Positions 31,206 to 41,800 are shown, numbered from the stretch's first letter. The stretch is DNA of 64,000 nt from Acanthosepion pharaonis (GCA_903632075.3 CAHIKZ030005495.1:334501-398500); one strand, 5' to 3'. Notes: generated by a model not told the origin, from the letters alone. Program-made: numbers and translations.

Positions 31206-31420
31206 ATGTGGGTTCTCCGAGCCCGTGGGCTCGGCCCAAAAATATGTCCATTGAACCCGTATAAACGGGTTCAGGGTCGGTTTACCTTCCCGAACGAGAC
31301 TCGGCCCTTCTTCGTAGCCTCGTTCGGGTTCCTCCCCGCCCGAAGGCGGAGAGTTCAACCGTACAGTCGGTCAGGTGTTGAGCTACTAACTCCTTGCCTA
31401 CTCCTGAGGAGCAGTATTTA
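31206..31420. repeat. GC-rich cluster of four hairpins
   Basis: Within about 130 bases: CCGAGCCC-GT-GGGCTCGG (31217-31234), GAACCCGT-ATAA-ACGGGTTC (31253-31272), CCCGAACGAG with CTCGTTCGGG (31289-31328) and CCGCC-CGAA-GGCGG (31336-31349). It stands out as GC-rich in AT-rich surroundings. On the minus strand, GGTTGAACTCTCC downstream of TAGCTCAACACC could be a tRNA-like B box, so it may be part of a SINE. Confidence 0.8.
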
Positions 31421-31435
31421 TTAAGTATGGAATAG

Positions 31436-31470
31436 TCCATTATTATTATTATTATTAATAATAATAAGGT
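31436..31470. repeat. (ATT)n(AAT)n short microsatellite
   Basis: ATT repeats followed by AAT repeats, giving a small inverted repeat. Confidence 0.85.
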
Positions 31471-31499
31471 AAGGTCCCATAACACTTAATTTCATGTAG

Positions 31500-31640
31500 T
31501 CGTGGCACCAGAGAAAAAAAGCTCGTCAGATCAATTGTTATGAAAATATTTGTAGAAAAGACAGAGAGAAGCTAAGTCACGTCGGTGAGAAAGTGCCTGA
31601 AGCTGTGATATTAAGCCAGGACCGGTTACCTTAGAGATCC
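31500..31640 (+). repeat. SINE family B, 3' part
   Basis: AAGACAGAGAGAAGCTAAGT, CACGTCGGTGAGAAAGTGCC, TGAAGCTGTGATATTAAGCC and AGGACCGG match the tail of the SINE at 58297-58690 (ACGTTACGGCGGCGGGAAAG, TGTCTGAAACCGAGATACC, AGTCAGGACTG). The tRNA-like head is missing. Confidence 0.6.
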
Positions 31641-31900
31641 TTCTTTGGAATAGCAAGAGCAGCAGACCAAATATGGCAGGAGATTTCAATGCACAAGCTA
31701 ATAACTACTACGCAATAACCAATCCTATGATGTAACGGTGAATTCTGGACAATTTTCTAACACATGAAGAGAATATTTGAGGCAGCATTATAGAACAAAT
31801 ATTTTAATATAACATATTCAATGGTTAATTTTCAAATACAGAGCGCTAGGAATTTTTGCACATATCTTATATATACAATGTATAAGCGTACTCAACTGTA
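31641..31900. other. No recognisable feature
   Basis: Unique-looking AT-rich sequence. Confidence 0.35.
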
Positions 31901-32463
31901 TCTGTCTATATTTCTGAGATGAGGTATTATGTACACTATTTACATTATTCGGACTATATAGAATGCCTAAGACATAGCAGTTGAGCATTCTATTTACGTT
32001 ATTCGGACTATTGACCTCATCTTTGTTCCCATATTTATCACAAAGTTTCGACCGTTAAACGCTTCGGCCTTCTTCAGGTGGTTGGAATGTCGAACTGAAC
32101 CCTTTATTTTCGTTCGCTGGGGTAGACAGTTCTATTTCCACTTGTCATGTCTAATGGATGTCAGTTATCCGTTATTGCCTGTTAATTCACCTCTCCAAGT
32201 TCTCCACCACCTTGACTAGGTATTGAACTCACAACTCTTTGGGTCCTGTCACTGGATCTAACCAACGTCTTTTCCACTTTGCCATGTGTCTTTAAGTGAC
32301 AGCGAGCGAAATAAAGGGTTCAGTTCGACATTCCAACCACCTGAGGATGCCGGATCGTACAACGGCCGAAATGTTGTGATAAATAGGGGAACAAAGATGA
32401 GGACAATAGTCCGAATAACGTAAATAGAATGCTCAACTGCTATGTCTTAGGCATTCTATATAG
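31901..32463. repeat. Fold-back repeat, family F, copy 3 (89-bp arms)
   Basis: Left arm 31954-32042 and right arm 32375-32463 are reverse complements with about two mismatches. Each arm contains the family word ATTCGGACTATT and a private segment, AGAATGCCTAAGACATAGCA, absent from copies 1 and 2. The interior has the usual GGTGGTTGGAATGTCGAACT, CGCTGGGGTAGACAG, GGTATTGAACTCAC and GGTTCAGTTCGACATTCC. A further family-terminal word, CTGTCTATATTTCTGAGATG, lies just outside the left arm. Confidence 0.88.
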
Positions 32464-32870
32464 CAGAGATTGCTGGACAGAGATGAAAAAACACGATTCA
32501 AGAGAACTGTGGTTCTACAGAATGATGCTGAGTTTCCATGGATTTGACATGTGAGACACTAGGAAGGTTTTGTTAAAAAAAGGAGACGAAAAGGACACAT
32601 ATTCTGAATCAGAAAAAGACAGCTAAAATGTCTAGGACACATAATGAGGAAAGAAGACTTGGAGAATTTGATACTCACAGGACAAAAAAAGTAAGAGGAA
32701 CAAAAGCAGGTAGCGAACCACCTACCTGACGATTTTATTAATGAATAGCAGAACGGCGAGTGACAAAAAGCTAAACATTACTAAGAGATACAAGAGAGTT
32801 GTGGAGAGCCATGATCGCCCACAACCTGAAGGATCACGGCATATAGGAGGAGAAGAAGATACTCACTTGT
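32464..32870 (+). pseudogene. RTE-like retrotransposon, C-terminal remnant
   Basis: Several frames read MKKHDSRELWFYRMMLS, then RRQLKCLGHIMRKEDLENLI-LTG (DNA AGACAGCTAAAATGTCTAGG, ACACATAATGAGGAAAGAAG, ACTTGGAGAATTTGATACTC), then VRGTKAGSEPPT, KRYKRVVESHDRPQPEGSRH. In the intact family these form one chain: WFYRRMLR, RQLKFLGHIMRKEDLENLTLTG, RGRQ, LLR-TKDRKLWRAMIAHV-KGHGT. The copy is frameshifted and 5' truncated, but reaches the protein's end. It abuts fold-back element copy 3. Confidence 0.82.
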
Positions 32871-33724
32871 CAAAAATGTCCCATGAATTTATTTGACTAC
32901 TAGCCAAATAAAATCAGACAAATACAGAAAAGTAAATATCTGCGAAGTATTTCAACAGATGAGAAATGTGACACCGAAATCCGAAGAAGCATATAAAGGA
33001 AAAGAAGAGGACAAGAAGAATCCCTCGCACACTCGCAAGAAGATCAAACTTTCGAAAAGCCGACGAGCCCGAACTACACATCTGTACTCTCGGCGTAACA
33101 GCCGGAAACTGATGTGGAGTGAACATTTTCACGCATGCGCAGGAAGGATTTTGCCACACGCATCATTAGTTTTGTCGGGATAAAATAAAATCGGATAGTT
33201 TTTGAAAGCACCTCGTACTTAATCCATTCGTTTTCGATCCACGTGCAGGAGGGGAGTGCTCCCAGGAAAATTATGGATTATTCTAATGTATTTCCCAAAG
33301 CACATTGTGTTATCCAATATATTAATATAAAAGACAATGAAAATCTTTATTTGCAAAGAGTATTTTTTTTTCGGTTGATATAAAAGCTCTGAATATCAAT
33401 ATTAAATGTCTGTTCAAGGTTTACGCAGCAATTCTTTGCTTATGCACTGTTATCAATAGTCGATCGTTTAGATAATTTTGCAAAAACATTGACCAGCGTT
33501 TTGATTTTGTCTTTCTCTTCGAGCTCAATAAAAACAGCCATTTTTTGGACATTGTGGTCACTGGCCATTTTTTTAAAAAAATGATATATTACTAGAGCAC
33601 GAATAACAAAAAATCTTGGTTAGATATTTGACAGCCTTTCAATAGACTAAAGAAGTTGTTCTTTGTATTTAATGTAACTTAATGTAAGTCATAAGGAATT
33701 TACATTATTCACTAAAAAGACCGT
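32871..33724. other. Unassigned; one 96-codon frame
   Basis: The plus-strand frame 32893-33183 (MTTSQIKSDKYRKVNICEVF..., Lys/Arg/Ser-rich) has no recognised domain or flanking gene context, and an opposing frame covers it. I do not call it a gene. The remainder shows no repeat match. Confidence 0.35.
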
Positions 33725-33795
33725 TACAAATACGATGCAGCAGATGTCCGAAGATTTGGAGTGGGAAATTCTTTAAAATATGGCCTATTCTCCTA
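33725..33795 (+). repeat. Duplicated segment D, copy 1
   Basis: ACAAATACGATGCAGCAGAT, GTCCGAAGATTTGGAGTGGG, AAATT and ATATGGCCTATTCT match 35433-35505 in order. Confidence 0.75.
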
Positions 33796-33900
33796 GAGCG
33801 GCGTTTCTCAAGCTTTTTAAGCCATGGCACAGCTAGGAGCAAATGAAAAATATCTCAGCACACTTAGCAATGTTTTTAAAGGGTATATATTTAATGTTAT
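33796..33900 (+). repeat. Possible hAT-like transposon terminus
   Basis: AGAGCGGCGTTTCTCAAGCT followed by TTTTAAGCCATGGCACA recalls the CAG-GTTTCTCAA(A)CTTTTT terminus common in hAT-type elements. Only one end is seen. Confidence 0.35.
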
Positions 33901-34014
33901 AAAATAAAACCGTGAACTTTTAAAAAATACACACAAATATGAACTTACTTTATTTCATTGTTTCTATTCAATTATTTGTACAGCTTATTTAGTGCGAAAC
34001 AAGTGCCTAGTGTT

Positions 34015-34015
34015 T

Positions 34016-34050
<35 letters not shown>
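34015..34050. repeat. Poly-T run
   Basis: About 33 T residues with few interruptions; possibly the inverted A-tail of a retroelement. Confidence 0.85.
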
Positions 34051-34057
<7 letters not shown>

Positions 34058-34102
34058 TTTGTTTTTTTGTGATTTCTTCAATATTTGATTGAATGTGCTA
34101 TA

Positions 34103-34489
34103 TTTTGTGGATCCGGGATGAAATCCGGTCTCAAAATGAATGACAAACGCAGGAATGAAATATAGCAAATAAATTTATTGACGTAATAATACAATTGGTA
34201 ATACGGTTAGTAGATCCAGAAATGCGGTTAGTAGCAATAATAATATATATATACAGTCTGGGAAATTCAGTATCGAAGTATGACTTCCTTCTGAGTCTAC
34301 GTGCTCGCAACTGTGACTCCTACAAAGCGGTTACCTCACACACGACGCTTCCGGTTACCTACAAGCCTTCACTGTTAGTCTCCGACTCGACTCTGTCACT
34401 CACTCTCTCACTTCCGGGTATTCACCGGCAGCAGTACAAGTACACGCTGGACGAGTCCACTTGTATAAAAAGGGGTGGACAGCTTAACA
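34103..34489 (+). mobile_element. Solo LTR, family L, copy 3 (perfect 5-bp target duplication)
   Basis: The element starts TTTTGTGGATCCGGG (decayed TGTTGTGG) and ends GGGGTGGACAGCTTAACA. CTATA flanks it on both sides (34098-34102 and 34490-34494), a perfect 5-bp target duplication as made by LTR-retrotransposon integrases. Shared landmarks with copy 1: AATGACAAACGCA, ACGGTTAGTAG, TATATATACAGTC, GACTTCCTTCTGAGTCTACG and GGACGAGTCCAC. An AATAAATTTATT word reads as a polyadenylation signal on either strand and TATAAAAAGG lies near the right end, so the sense strand is unresolved. The frame crossing it is not a gene. Confidence 0.85.
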
Positions 34490-34499
34490 CTATAATCAG

Positions 34500-34622
34500 T
34501 ATAGTGTTCAGTTCGACATTCCAACCACCTGAAGGAGGCCGGAGCATACAACAGCCGAAACGTTGTGATAAATATAGCAACAAAGATGAGGACGATAGTT
34601 CGAATAATTTAAATAGTGTTTC
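34500..34622 (+). repeat. Family F half-unit
   Basis: GTTCAGTTCGACATTCCAAC, CACCTGAAGGAGGCCGGAGC, CAGCCGAAACGTTGTGATAA, CAAAGATGAGGACGATAG and TTCGAATAATTTAAATAGTG: the right half of the family without its inverted partner. Confidence 0.8.
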
Positions 34623-34624
34623 TA

Positions 34625-34905
34625 AATATTTGATTGCCTTTCAGTCATTTCCGCCTCACCTGCTATCCTCTTCTACCGCGCCTATGAGGTGCTCCGAACT
34701 GTTTGGAGACCAATGTCTTACTTTTTGTTTGTGTCAATACATGGAAGTATTTGTTAAATTTAAGTGAAAAAGAATTCGCACCATTTGTTTACGTAAAACG
34801 TCATATGAAATTTCGCCTAAATATTATTGTAACACCTACTACAAGAGGCCTCCGACATTGTCACATCTGTGCAAGAGAATGTTGGCCTGATATCTCTTGA
34901 TATGG
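34625..34905 (+). pseudogene. Duplicated segment Z, copy 1 (retroelement zinc-finger-like tail)
   Basis: TATTTGTTAAATTTAAGTGA, CGTCATATGAAATTTCGCCT, ATATTATTGTAACACCT and CACATCTGTGCAAG also occur in copy 2 (36905-37100). One frame reads GLRHCHICARECWPDIS, where CHIC looks like the first half of a C2H2-type knuckle found at the C-termini of some retroelement proteins. The copy is truncated after it. Confidence 0.5.
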
Positions 34906-34974
34906 TCAACAAAGGAAAATATTCAAAACCTTTCGATTAAATAAAGATTTAAGTTAAAAATTCTTTGAAGTTTA

Positions 34975-35110
34975 TCCGTATGGACAGACACCTGAAGAGA
35001 ACAAGATGGTGGAATGGCTGAAACGTTTTGATAATAACAACAGAAATGTTGATATTTCTCTGAATTTGAATAATGTAAATAATAACTTTTCACCTCAAAA
35101 TTCAGACTGA
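34975..35110 (+). repeat. Diverged family F half-unit
   Basis: CACCTGAAGAGAACAAGATGG, GGCTGAAACGTTTTGATAAT, TGAATTTGAATAATGTAAAT and CACCTCAAAATTCAGACTGA follow the family F right-half order. Confidence 0.6.
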
Positions 35111-35432
35111 AAACATTCAAAGGAATTGTTCATTATGAAATTCCGGAACCTGAAAAACGATTACTGCGAGAAATACAGTAAATAAATGATTTGTTTGAAT
35201 GCCAAATTTTGTGAGAAAATAATTTTTTTCCTTTTTCACTACTTTTGCTCGTTTGGCTTTTAACTGCGAAGAATCTCATCACCTCAGCATATTGTGCTAA
35301 AACTCACGGCTTGCTAGATTAATGAATTTATCAAATATTTATTCAAATTTCCCTTTTTTTTTTTTTTTTTCTTTTTGATAGGCAAAGAAGACGACCGGCG
35401 ATTTTTGATCTGCGACATTATCCATCCTTGTG
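35111..35432. other. No recognisable feature; poly-T near 35352
   Basis: AT-rich sequence with a T-run of about 18. No gene seen. Confidence 0.4.
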
Positions 35433-35505
35433 CTACAAATGCGATGAAGCAGATGTTCCAAGATTTATAGTGGGAAATTATTTCACATATGGCGTATTCT
35501 TATTG
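35433..35505 (+). repeat. Duplicated segment D, copy 2
   Basis: ACAAATGCGATGAAGCAGAT, GTTCCAAGATTTATAGTGGG, AAATTATTTCACATATGGCG: a diverged copy of 33725-33795. It directly precedes the polypyrimidine tract. Confidence 0.75.
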
Positions 35506-35539
35506 CCAGTCATCTACAAACTTGTTTTGTATTCTGCTT

Positions 35540-36775
35540 CAGTTTTCGTTTTTTTTAGTTCCTTCTTCTTCTTCTTCTTCTGTTTTCTTTTTTCCTCCTC
35601 GTTTCTTCTTCTTCTTCTTCTTCTTCTTCTTCTGTTTTCTTCTTTTCTCCTCATTTTCTTCTTTCTTCATTTTTCTTTTTTCCTCCTCGTTTCTTCTTCT
35701 TCTTCTTCTTCTGTTTTCTTTTTTCCTCCTCGTTTCTTCTTCTTCTTTTTCTTCTGTTTTCTTCTCTCCTCCTCATTTCTTCTTCTTTCCTCCTCGTTTC
35801 TTAATTTTTTTCCTCATCATTTCCTTTTTCTTCATTTCTCCTCATTTCTTCTTCTTTCCTTCCTCTTTTTTCCTTTTCATTTCTTCTCTTTTTCTTTCCT
35901 CTTCGTTTCGTTTCTTCTCGTTCTGCTTCTTTTTCTTCATCTATTTCTTCTTTTATCATCGTCTCTTCTTCTTCTTCTCCTCTCCTCTTCTTTTTCTTTT
36001 TATCTAATTTCTCCTTTTCTCTTTATTTCTTCATCTTGTTTCCTCTTCATTTCTTTTCCTCTTTTTATTCTTTTTTTCCTCATCGTCTCTTTATTTGCTG
36101 CTCTCTTATTTTCTCTTTGTTTCTTCATCTTCTTCTTCCATCTCCTCTTCCTCCTCCTCCTCTTTTTCTTATTCTTCTTCTTCTTCTTCTTCTTTCCTCC
36201 TCGTTTCTTCTTTCCTCCTTATTTTACTTCTCTCCTCTTCGTGTTTCTTTATTTCATCGTCCCTTTTTCTTCTGCTCTCTTCTTTTCTCTTCGTTTCTTC
36301 ATCTTCTTCTTCTTCCTCCTCTTCTTTTTACTTCTTCTTGTTCTTTCCTCCTCTTTTCTTCATTTTTCCTCGTCATTTCTTTTTTCTTTTGTTTTCTTCT
36401 TTTTCTTCTTTTCTCCTCATTTCTTCTTCTTTTCTTCTTATTTCCTTCTCGTTTCGTTTCTTCTCGTTCTGCTTCTATTTCTTCATCTTTTTCTTTTTTA
36501 TCATCGTCTCTTCTTCATCTGTTCTCTTTTTTTTTCTTTTTTCCTAATTTCTCCTTCTTTCCCCTTCGCTTCTTCATCTTGTTTCCTCCTCATTTCTTTT
36601 TCTTCTTTTTTCCTCATTGTCTCTTTTTCTTTTGCTCTCTTTTTTTCTCTTCGTTTCTTCATCTTTTTCTTCCTCCTCTTCCTTTACTTCTTCTTCTTTA
36701 TTCCTCCTCGTTTTCTACCTCTTTTGTTCTTTTTCTTTCCTCTTCGTTTCTTCTTCTTCTTCTTCTTCTTCTATT
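35540..36775. repeat. Polypyrimidine (CTT/TCC)n tract, ~1.2 kb
   Basis: Almost pure T/C on the plus strand (TTCTTCTTC, TTTCCTCCTCG and variants). The frames of 462, 262, 172 and 150 codons here consist of Phe, Ser and Leu in three overlapping frames, the signature of simple sequence and not of genes. Triplex formation is possible. Confidence 0.95.
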
Positions 36776-36839
36776 GTTGCTGCCACTACTTTTTTGTTCC
36801 AGTTTATCAGCATTGAAAAAATAACAAATATGCCTGAAC

Positions 36840-37275
36840 TGGCGTCTTCAAATGGGATTAGCTAGCCACTCTAACAGATCGGCATACTCAGAAACGAGCA
36901 ACCAGTCATTATATGTCTTACTATGTGCGTTTCGTTTGTGCCATTAAATCGACATATTTGTTAAATTTAAGTTAAAGGGAATGTGTATCAATTAGTAAAC
37001 TAAAACGCCATATGAAATTTCACCTGAATATTATTGTAACACCTGCAAAAAGTGCCTAACGTTGCCACATCTGTGCAAGTGAGTATAAATCCCTAGCAGG
37101 ACTAAAAAGACACATCCCCGTTGATACATATTTATCAAATGATGATATTACTTCAAATCGAGTGGCAGCCATCATTAGTAAAGTTTACTCTGCTCTGACT
37201 TCAGAACACAGTAGAATGGCGCCCATAAATAATAAACTATACTCTAGACATGAGATTCAGAACTTGATGTAATAA
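36840..37275 (+). pseudogene. Duplicated segment Z, copy 2: retroelement C-terminal zinc-finger-like remnant
   Basis: The frame ending at the TAA at 37270-37272 reads CHICASEYKSLAGLKRHIPV, then DTYLSNDDITSNRVAAIISK and VYSALTSEHSRMAPINNKLY. C-x2-C-(SLAGLKRH) is the pattern of the C2H2-like finger found near the C-terminus of endonuclease/reverse transcriptase retroelements. A TAA at 37057 lies just upstream in this frame, so only about 70 codons are open. The DNA upstream (TATTTGTTAAATTTAAGTTA, CGCCATATGAAATTTCACCT, ATATTATTGTAACACCTGC) duplicates 34740-34850. Element class is uncertain. Confidence 0.5.
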
Positions 37276-38146
37276 AGCTTACCTAAAGAGGGATGGGTTT
37301 CGCCAGGTATACTTTGCTCAAGAATGAGTACATATAGAGGGAAATCGTCAGGGGATCAGCTGTGCAGGGACCCTAAGACCACACAATATGTCTGATGTTG
37401 ATAATGATGATGCCAAATGGAGGAGGCTATGAATAAAATATTTTTGTCAAAAAGTACAAGACACTTCTGTTTCGACTTAATAGCATCAGAATATCACACC
37501 GAATTTCATTAAAAAATTGAATATATATTTGAAAAATTCATTATCCCTGCAGGCTTTTGTCATTGTTGCAGAATATGCAGACGTGAAGATATTTTGTCAG
37601 ATAAAAGAAAAAAGATAAAATAAAGTTTGTATAGAGAGAGGGAAAAAAAAAGAAGGAAAAGAAATCAAGAGACCAAAATTCAATTGTTGATTCATTTCGA
37701 TATTCAAAACCCAAACGCGAAATAATATTAATGATGTGAGAGGAAAACAATGATTTTTTTACTCATCTGTCGCCACTTAAAAGAGCATAGAGACTGTATT
37801 CCAAATAAGATATGTCAAAATTTTCAATTCACAACCATCAACATTATCTTTGTAAATAAATGTAACATTCAAATAAGACAGGTATTAAAAAAAAAAAACT
37901 TGTACAAAAAATGAATTTAAGGATTATAAAACCTTAACAATGAAAGGTACGGAATCTGGACATCTAACTAAGCAACAAAAGTTGGAGCCTCCGATCTGAG
38001 GAATTACTTTTATAGTGTAGGAAGTTATCTTCTGATAACATCTGCTACTGTCATATATCGGTATAATTTGGTTTGAGTGTGTATTGTCCTTGTGTAAGGA
38101 TTAAAAGAAAATAAAATGTTGAAAAATACAAAACGAATATGCCACA
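37276..38146. other. No recognisable feature
   Basis: AT-rich unique-looking DNA with short frames only. Confidence 0.4.
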
Positions 38147-38470
38147 TGTTATTATTATTATTATTATTACTATTATTATTATTCCATGTGTTCTGTCTAT
38201 TCGGGACGTGAGCAATCATGGCTGACTACATTTTATTATCCTTCGTAATTGTTAGTAATGTTTATCTTTTCGTTATCGCTCCCAATTCCAGTTCTGCAAT
38301 CAATTTACAAGCAATCGTTATGCAGGTTATTCGTTCATTTCCTCTGTCTCTCCTGCCTTCAATAGGTCCTGTGAGTGTCAAATTCTCCAAGCTCTCTTTC
38401 CTCGTTCTGTGTCCTAGAAATTTCAACTGTTTCTTTCTGACTCTAAGTTCTATAGCATAGCATAAAACTA
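38147..38470 (-). pseudogene. RTE-like retrotransposon 3' end with (AAT)n tail, minus strand
   Basis: The minus strand from 38470 reads RVRKKQLKFLGHRTRKESLE, then NLTLTGPIEGRRDRGNERIT, then TKDNKM-SAMIAHVPNRQNTW, then an (AAT)n run (38147-38182 on the plus strand as ATT). This reproduces the canonical RTE C-terminal chain (LKFLGH, RKESLENLTLTG, RGN/RGRQ, TKDRKLWRAMIAHV) and ends in a trinucleotide tail, as RTE-type elements often do. Stops and frameshifts are present. The 80-codon plus-strand frame at 38218 is its antisense shadow. Confidence 0.82.
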
Positions 38471-38804
38471 AATGGTTTAAACATAAGTTAAGATTGAGTT
38501 CTTCATGCTAGGATATTAGTTTAATAATGCATACACGTTGATTTTTCTAATTAATTTTTGTTCTGACGACTTATTTAGGCCATTTTCCTTTCTTGGCTTA
38601 TTTCATGGTGAAAATATAACTCAATATTTGTTAATGTACGAGTCTCTGTAGTGCAATGACAATCAGAAATTCTAGCAGGGACACCAATCTAAGACTATGA
38701 CTAAAAGTCTCTTGCTAGTGACGATCTTCAGACATTTAAGATGTTCAGTATTTGAAGATCACAAGTAGCGAAAGCCACAGTTTTTAATCGTTGAACGCAT
38801 TTTC
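38471..38804. other. Left flank of the satellite block, no feature
   Basis: Unique-looking DNA; AAGACTATGACTAAAAGTCT (38691) is a small imperfect inverted repeat. The satellite begins near 38805 with a diverged first unit. Confidence 0.45.
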
Positions 38805-41800
38805 CTGGTTATTATGACTCTGTCTTGATTTTAGTTTCACATGTCAGCTTTCTTGATCCTGTTGACATTGAACACTATAGACTTTTGTTTAGGTAGGTTA
38901 TGGGAGCTAAATGGTTATCTGTTATGGCTCTGTCTTGATTTTAGTTTCACATGTCAGCTTTCTTGATCCTGTTGACATTGAACACTATAGACTTTTTGTT
39001 TAGGTAGGTTATGGGGAGCTAAATGGTTATCTGTTATGGCTCTGTCTTGATTTTAGTTTCATATGTCAGCTTTCTTGATCCTGTTGACATTGAACACTAT
39101 AGAGTTTTGTTTAGGTAGGTTATGGGAGCTAAGTGGTTATCTGTTATGGCTCTGTCTTGATTTTAGTTTCACATGTCAGCTTTCTTGATCCTGTTGACAT
39201 TGAACACTATAGACTTTTTGTTTAGGTAGGTTATGGGGAGCTAAATGGTTATCTGTTATGGCTCTGTCTTGATTTTAGTTTCACATGTCAGCTTTCTTGA
39301 TCCTGTTGACATTGAACACTATAGACTTTTTGTTTAGGTAGGTTATATGGGAGCTAAATGGTTATCTGTTATGGCTGTGTCTTGATTTTAGTTTCATGTC
39401 AGCTTTCTTGATCCTGTTGACATTGAACACTACTTTGTTTTAGGTTAGACTTTGTTTAGGTAGGTTATAGGGAGCTAAATGGTTATCTGTTATGGCTCTG
39501 TCTTGATTTTAGTTTCATATGTCAGCTTTCTTGATCCTGTTGACATTGAACACTATAGACTTTTGTTTAGGTAGGTTATGGGAGCTAAGTGGTTATCTGT
39601 TATGGCTCTGTCTTGATTTTAGTTTCACATGTCAGCTTTCTTGATCCTGTTGACATTGAACACTATAGACTTTTGTTTAGGTAGGTTATGGGAGCTAAAT
39701 GGTTATCTGTTATGGCTCTGTCTTGATTTTAGTTTCACATGTCAGCTTTCTTGATCCTGTTGACATTGAACACTATAGACTTTTGTTTAGGTAGGTTATG
39801 GGAGCTAAATGGTTATCTGTTATGGTTGTGTCTTGATTTTAGTTTCATATGTCAGCTTTCTTGATCCTGTTGACATTGAACACTATAGACTTTTTGATTT
39901 AGGTAGGTTATGGGAGCTAAATGGTTATCTGTTATGGCTCTGTCTTGATTTTAGTTTCACATGTCAGCTTTCTTGATCCTGTTGACATTGAACACTATAG
40001 ACTTTTTGTTTAGGTAGGTTATGGGAGCTAAATGGTTATCTGTTATGGCTCTGTCTTGATTTTAGTTTCATATGTCAGCTTTCTTGATCCTGTTGACATT
40101 GAACACTATAGACTTTTTGTTTAGGTAGGTTTTGGGAGCTAAATGGTTTATCTGTTATGGCTCTGTCTTGATTTTAGTTTCATATGTCAGCTTTCTTGAT
40201 CCTGTTGACATTGAAAACTATAGACTTTTTTGTTTAGGTAGGTGGGGGGGAGCTAAGTGGGTTATCTGTTATGGATCTTGTCTTGATTTTTTTTCATGTC
40301 TGTTATGGCTTTCTTGATCCTGTTGACATTGAACACTATAGACTTTTTGTTTAGGTAGGTTATGGGAGCTAAATGGTTATCTGTTATGGCTCTGTCTTGA
40401 TTTTTAGTTTCATATGTCAGCTTTGTTTGATCCTGATTTTGACATTGAACACTATAGACTTTTGTTTAGGTAGGTTATGGGAGCTAAATGGTTATCTGTT
40501 ATGGCTGTGTCTTGATTTTAGTTTCACATGTCAGCTTTCTTGATCCTGTTTGACATTGAACACTATAGACTTTTTGTTTAGGTAGGTTATGGGAGCTAAA
40601 TGGTTATCTGTTATGGCTCTGTCTTGATTTTAGTTTCATATGTCAGCTTTCTTGATCCTGTTGACATTGAACACTATAGAGTTTTTGTTTAGGTAGGTTA
40701 TGGGAGCTAAATGGTTATCTGTTATGGCTCTGTCTTGATTTTAGTTTCACATGTCAGCTTTCTTGATCCTGTTGACATTGAACACTATAGACTTTTTGTT
40801 TAGGTAGGTTATGGGAGCTAAATGGTTTATCTGTTATGGCTCTGTCTTGATTTTAGTTTCACATGTCAGCTTTCTTGATCCTGTTGACATTGAACACTAT
40901 AGACTTTTGTTTAGGTAGGTTATGGGAGCTAAATGGTTATCTGTTATGGCTCTGTCTTGATTTTAGTTTCACATGTCAGCTTTCTTGATCCTGTTGACAT
41001 TGAACACTATAGACTTTTGTTTAGGTAGGTTATGGGAGCTAAATGGTTATCTGTTATGGCTCTGTCTTGATTTTAGTTTCACATGTCAGCTTTCTTGATC
41101 CTGTTGACATTGAACACACTATAGACTTTTTGTTTAGGTAGGTTATGGGATTGCTAAATGGTTTATCTGTTATGTATCTTCTTGATTTTTTAGTTTCATA
41201 TGTCAGCTTTCTTTGATCCTGTTGACATTGAACACTATAGACTTTTGTTTAGGTAGGTTATGGGAGCTAAATGATTTATCTGTTATGGCTCTGTCTTGAT
41301 TTTAGTTTCACATGTCAGCTTTCTTGATCCTGTTGACATTGAACACTATAGACTTTTGTTTAGGTAGGTTTGGGAGCTAAGTGGTTATCTGTTATGGATC
41401 TGTCTTGATTTTAATATGTCAGCTTTTTTTTCACATAGACTTTTTGTTTAGGTAGGTTATGGGAGCTTGCCCTTTGAAGTTTCATATGTTGCTTTTTGAT
41501 TCTGATTGAACACTATAGACTTTTTGTTTAGGTAGGTTATGGGAGCTAAGTGGTTATCTGTTATGGCTCTGTCTTGATTTTAGTTTCATATGTCAGCTTT
41601 CTTGATCCTGTTGACATTGAACACTATAGACTTTTGTTTAGGTAGGTTATGGGAGCTAAGTGGTTATCTGTTATGGCTCTGTCTTGATTTTAGTTTCATA
41701 TGTCAGCTTTCTTGATCCTGTTGACATTGAACACTATAGACTTTTGTTTAGGTAGGTTATGGGAGCTAAATGGTTATCTGTTATGGCTTGTCTTGATTTT

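Noticed and set aside
32893..33183. 96-codon Lys/Arg-rich plus-strand frame as a host exon
   Set aside because: No recognisable domain, an opposing frame of similar size, and an immediate retroelement neighbourhood.
35428..36824. Frames of 462, 262, 172 and 150 codons on the plus strand
   Set aside because: They overlap in all three frames, consist of Phe/Ser/Leu runs, and are translations of a CTT/TCC-rich tract.
38218..38460. 80-codon plus-strand frame starting MADYILLSFVIVSNVYLF
   Set aside because: It is the antisense of an RTE-like C-terminus whose minus-strand reading is clearly conserved.
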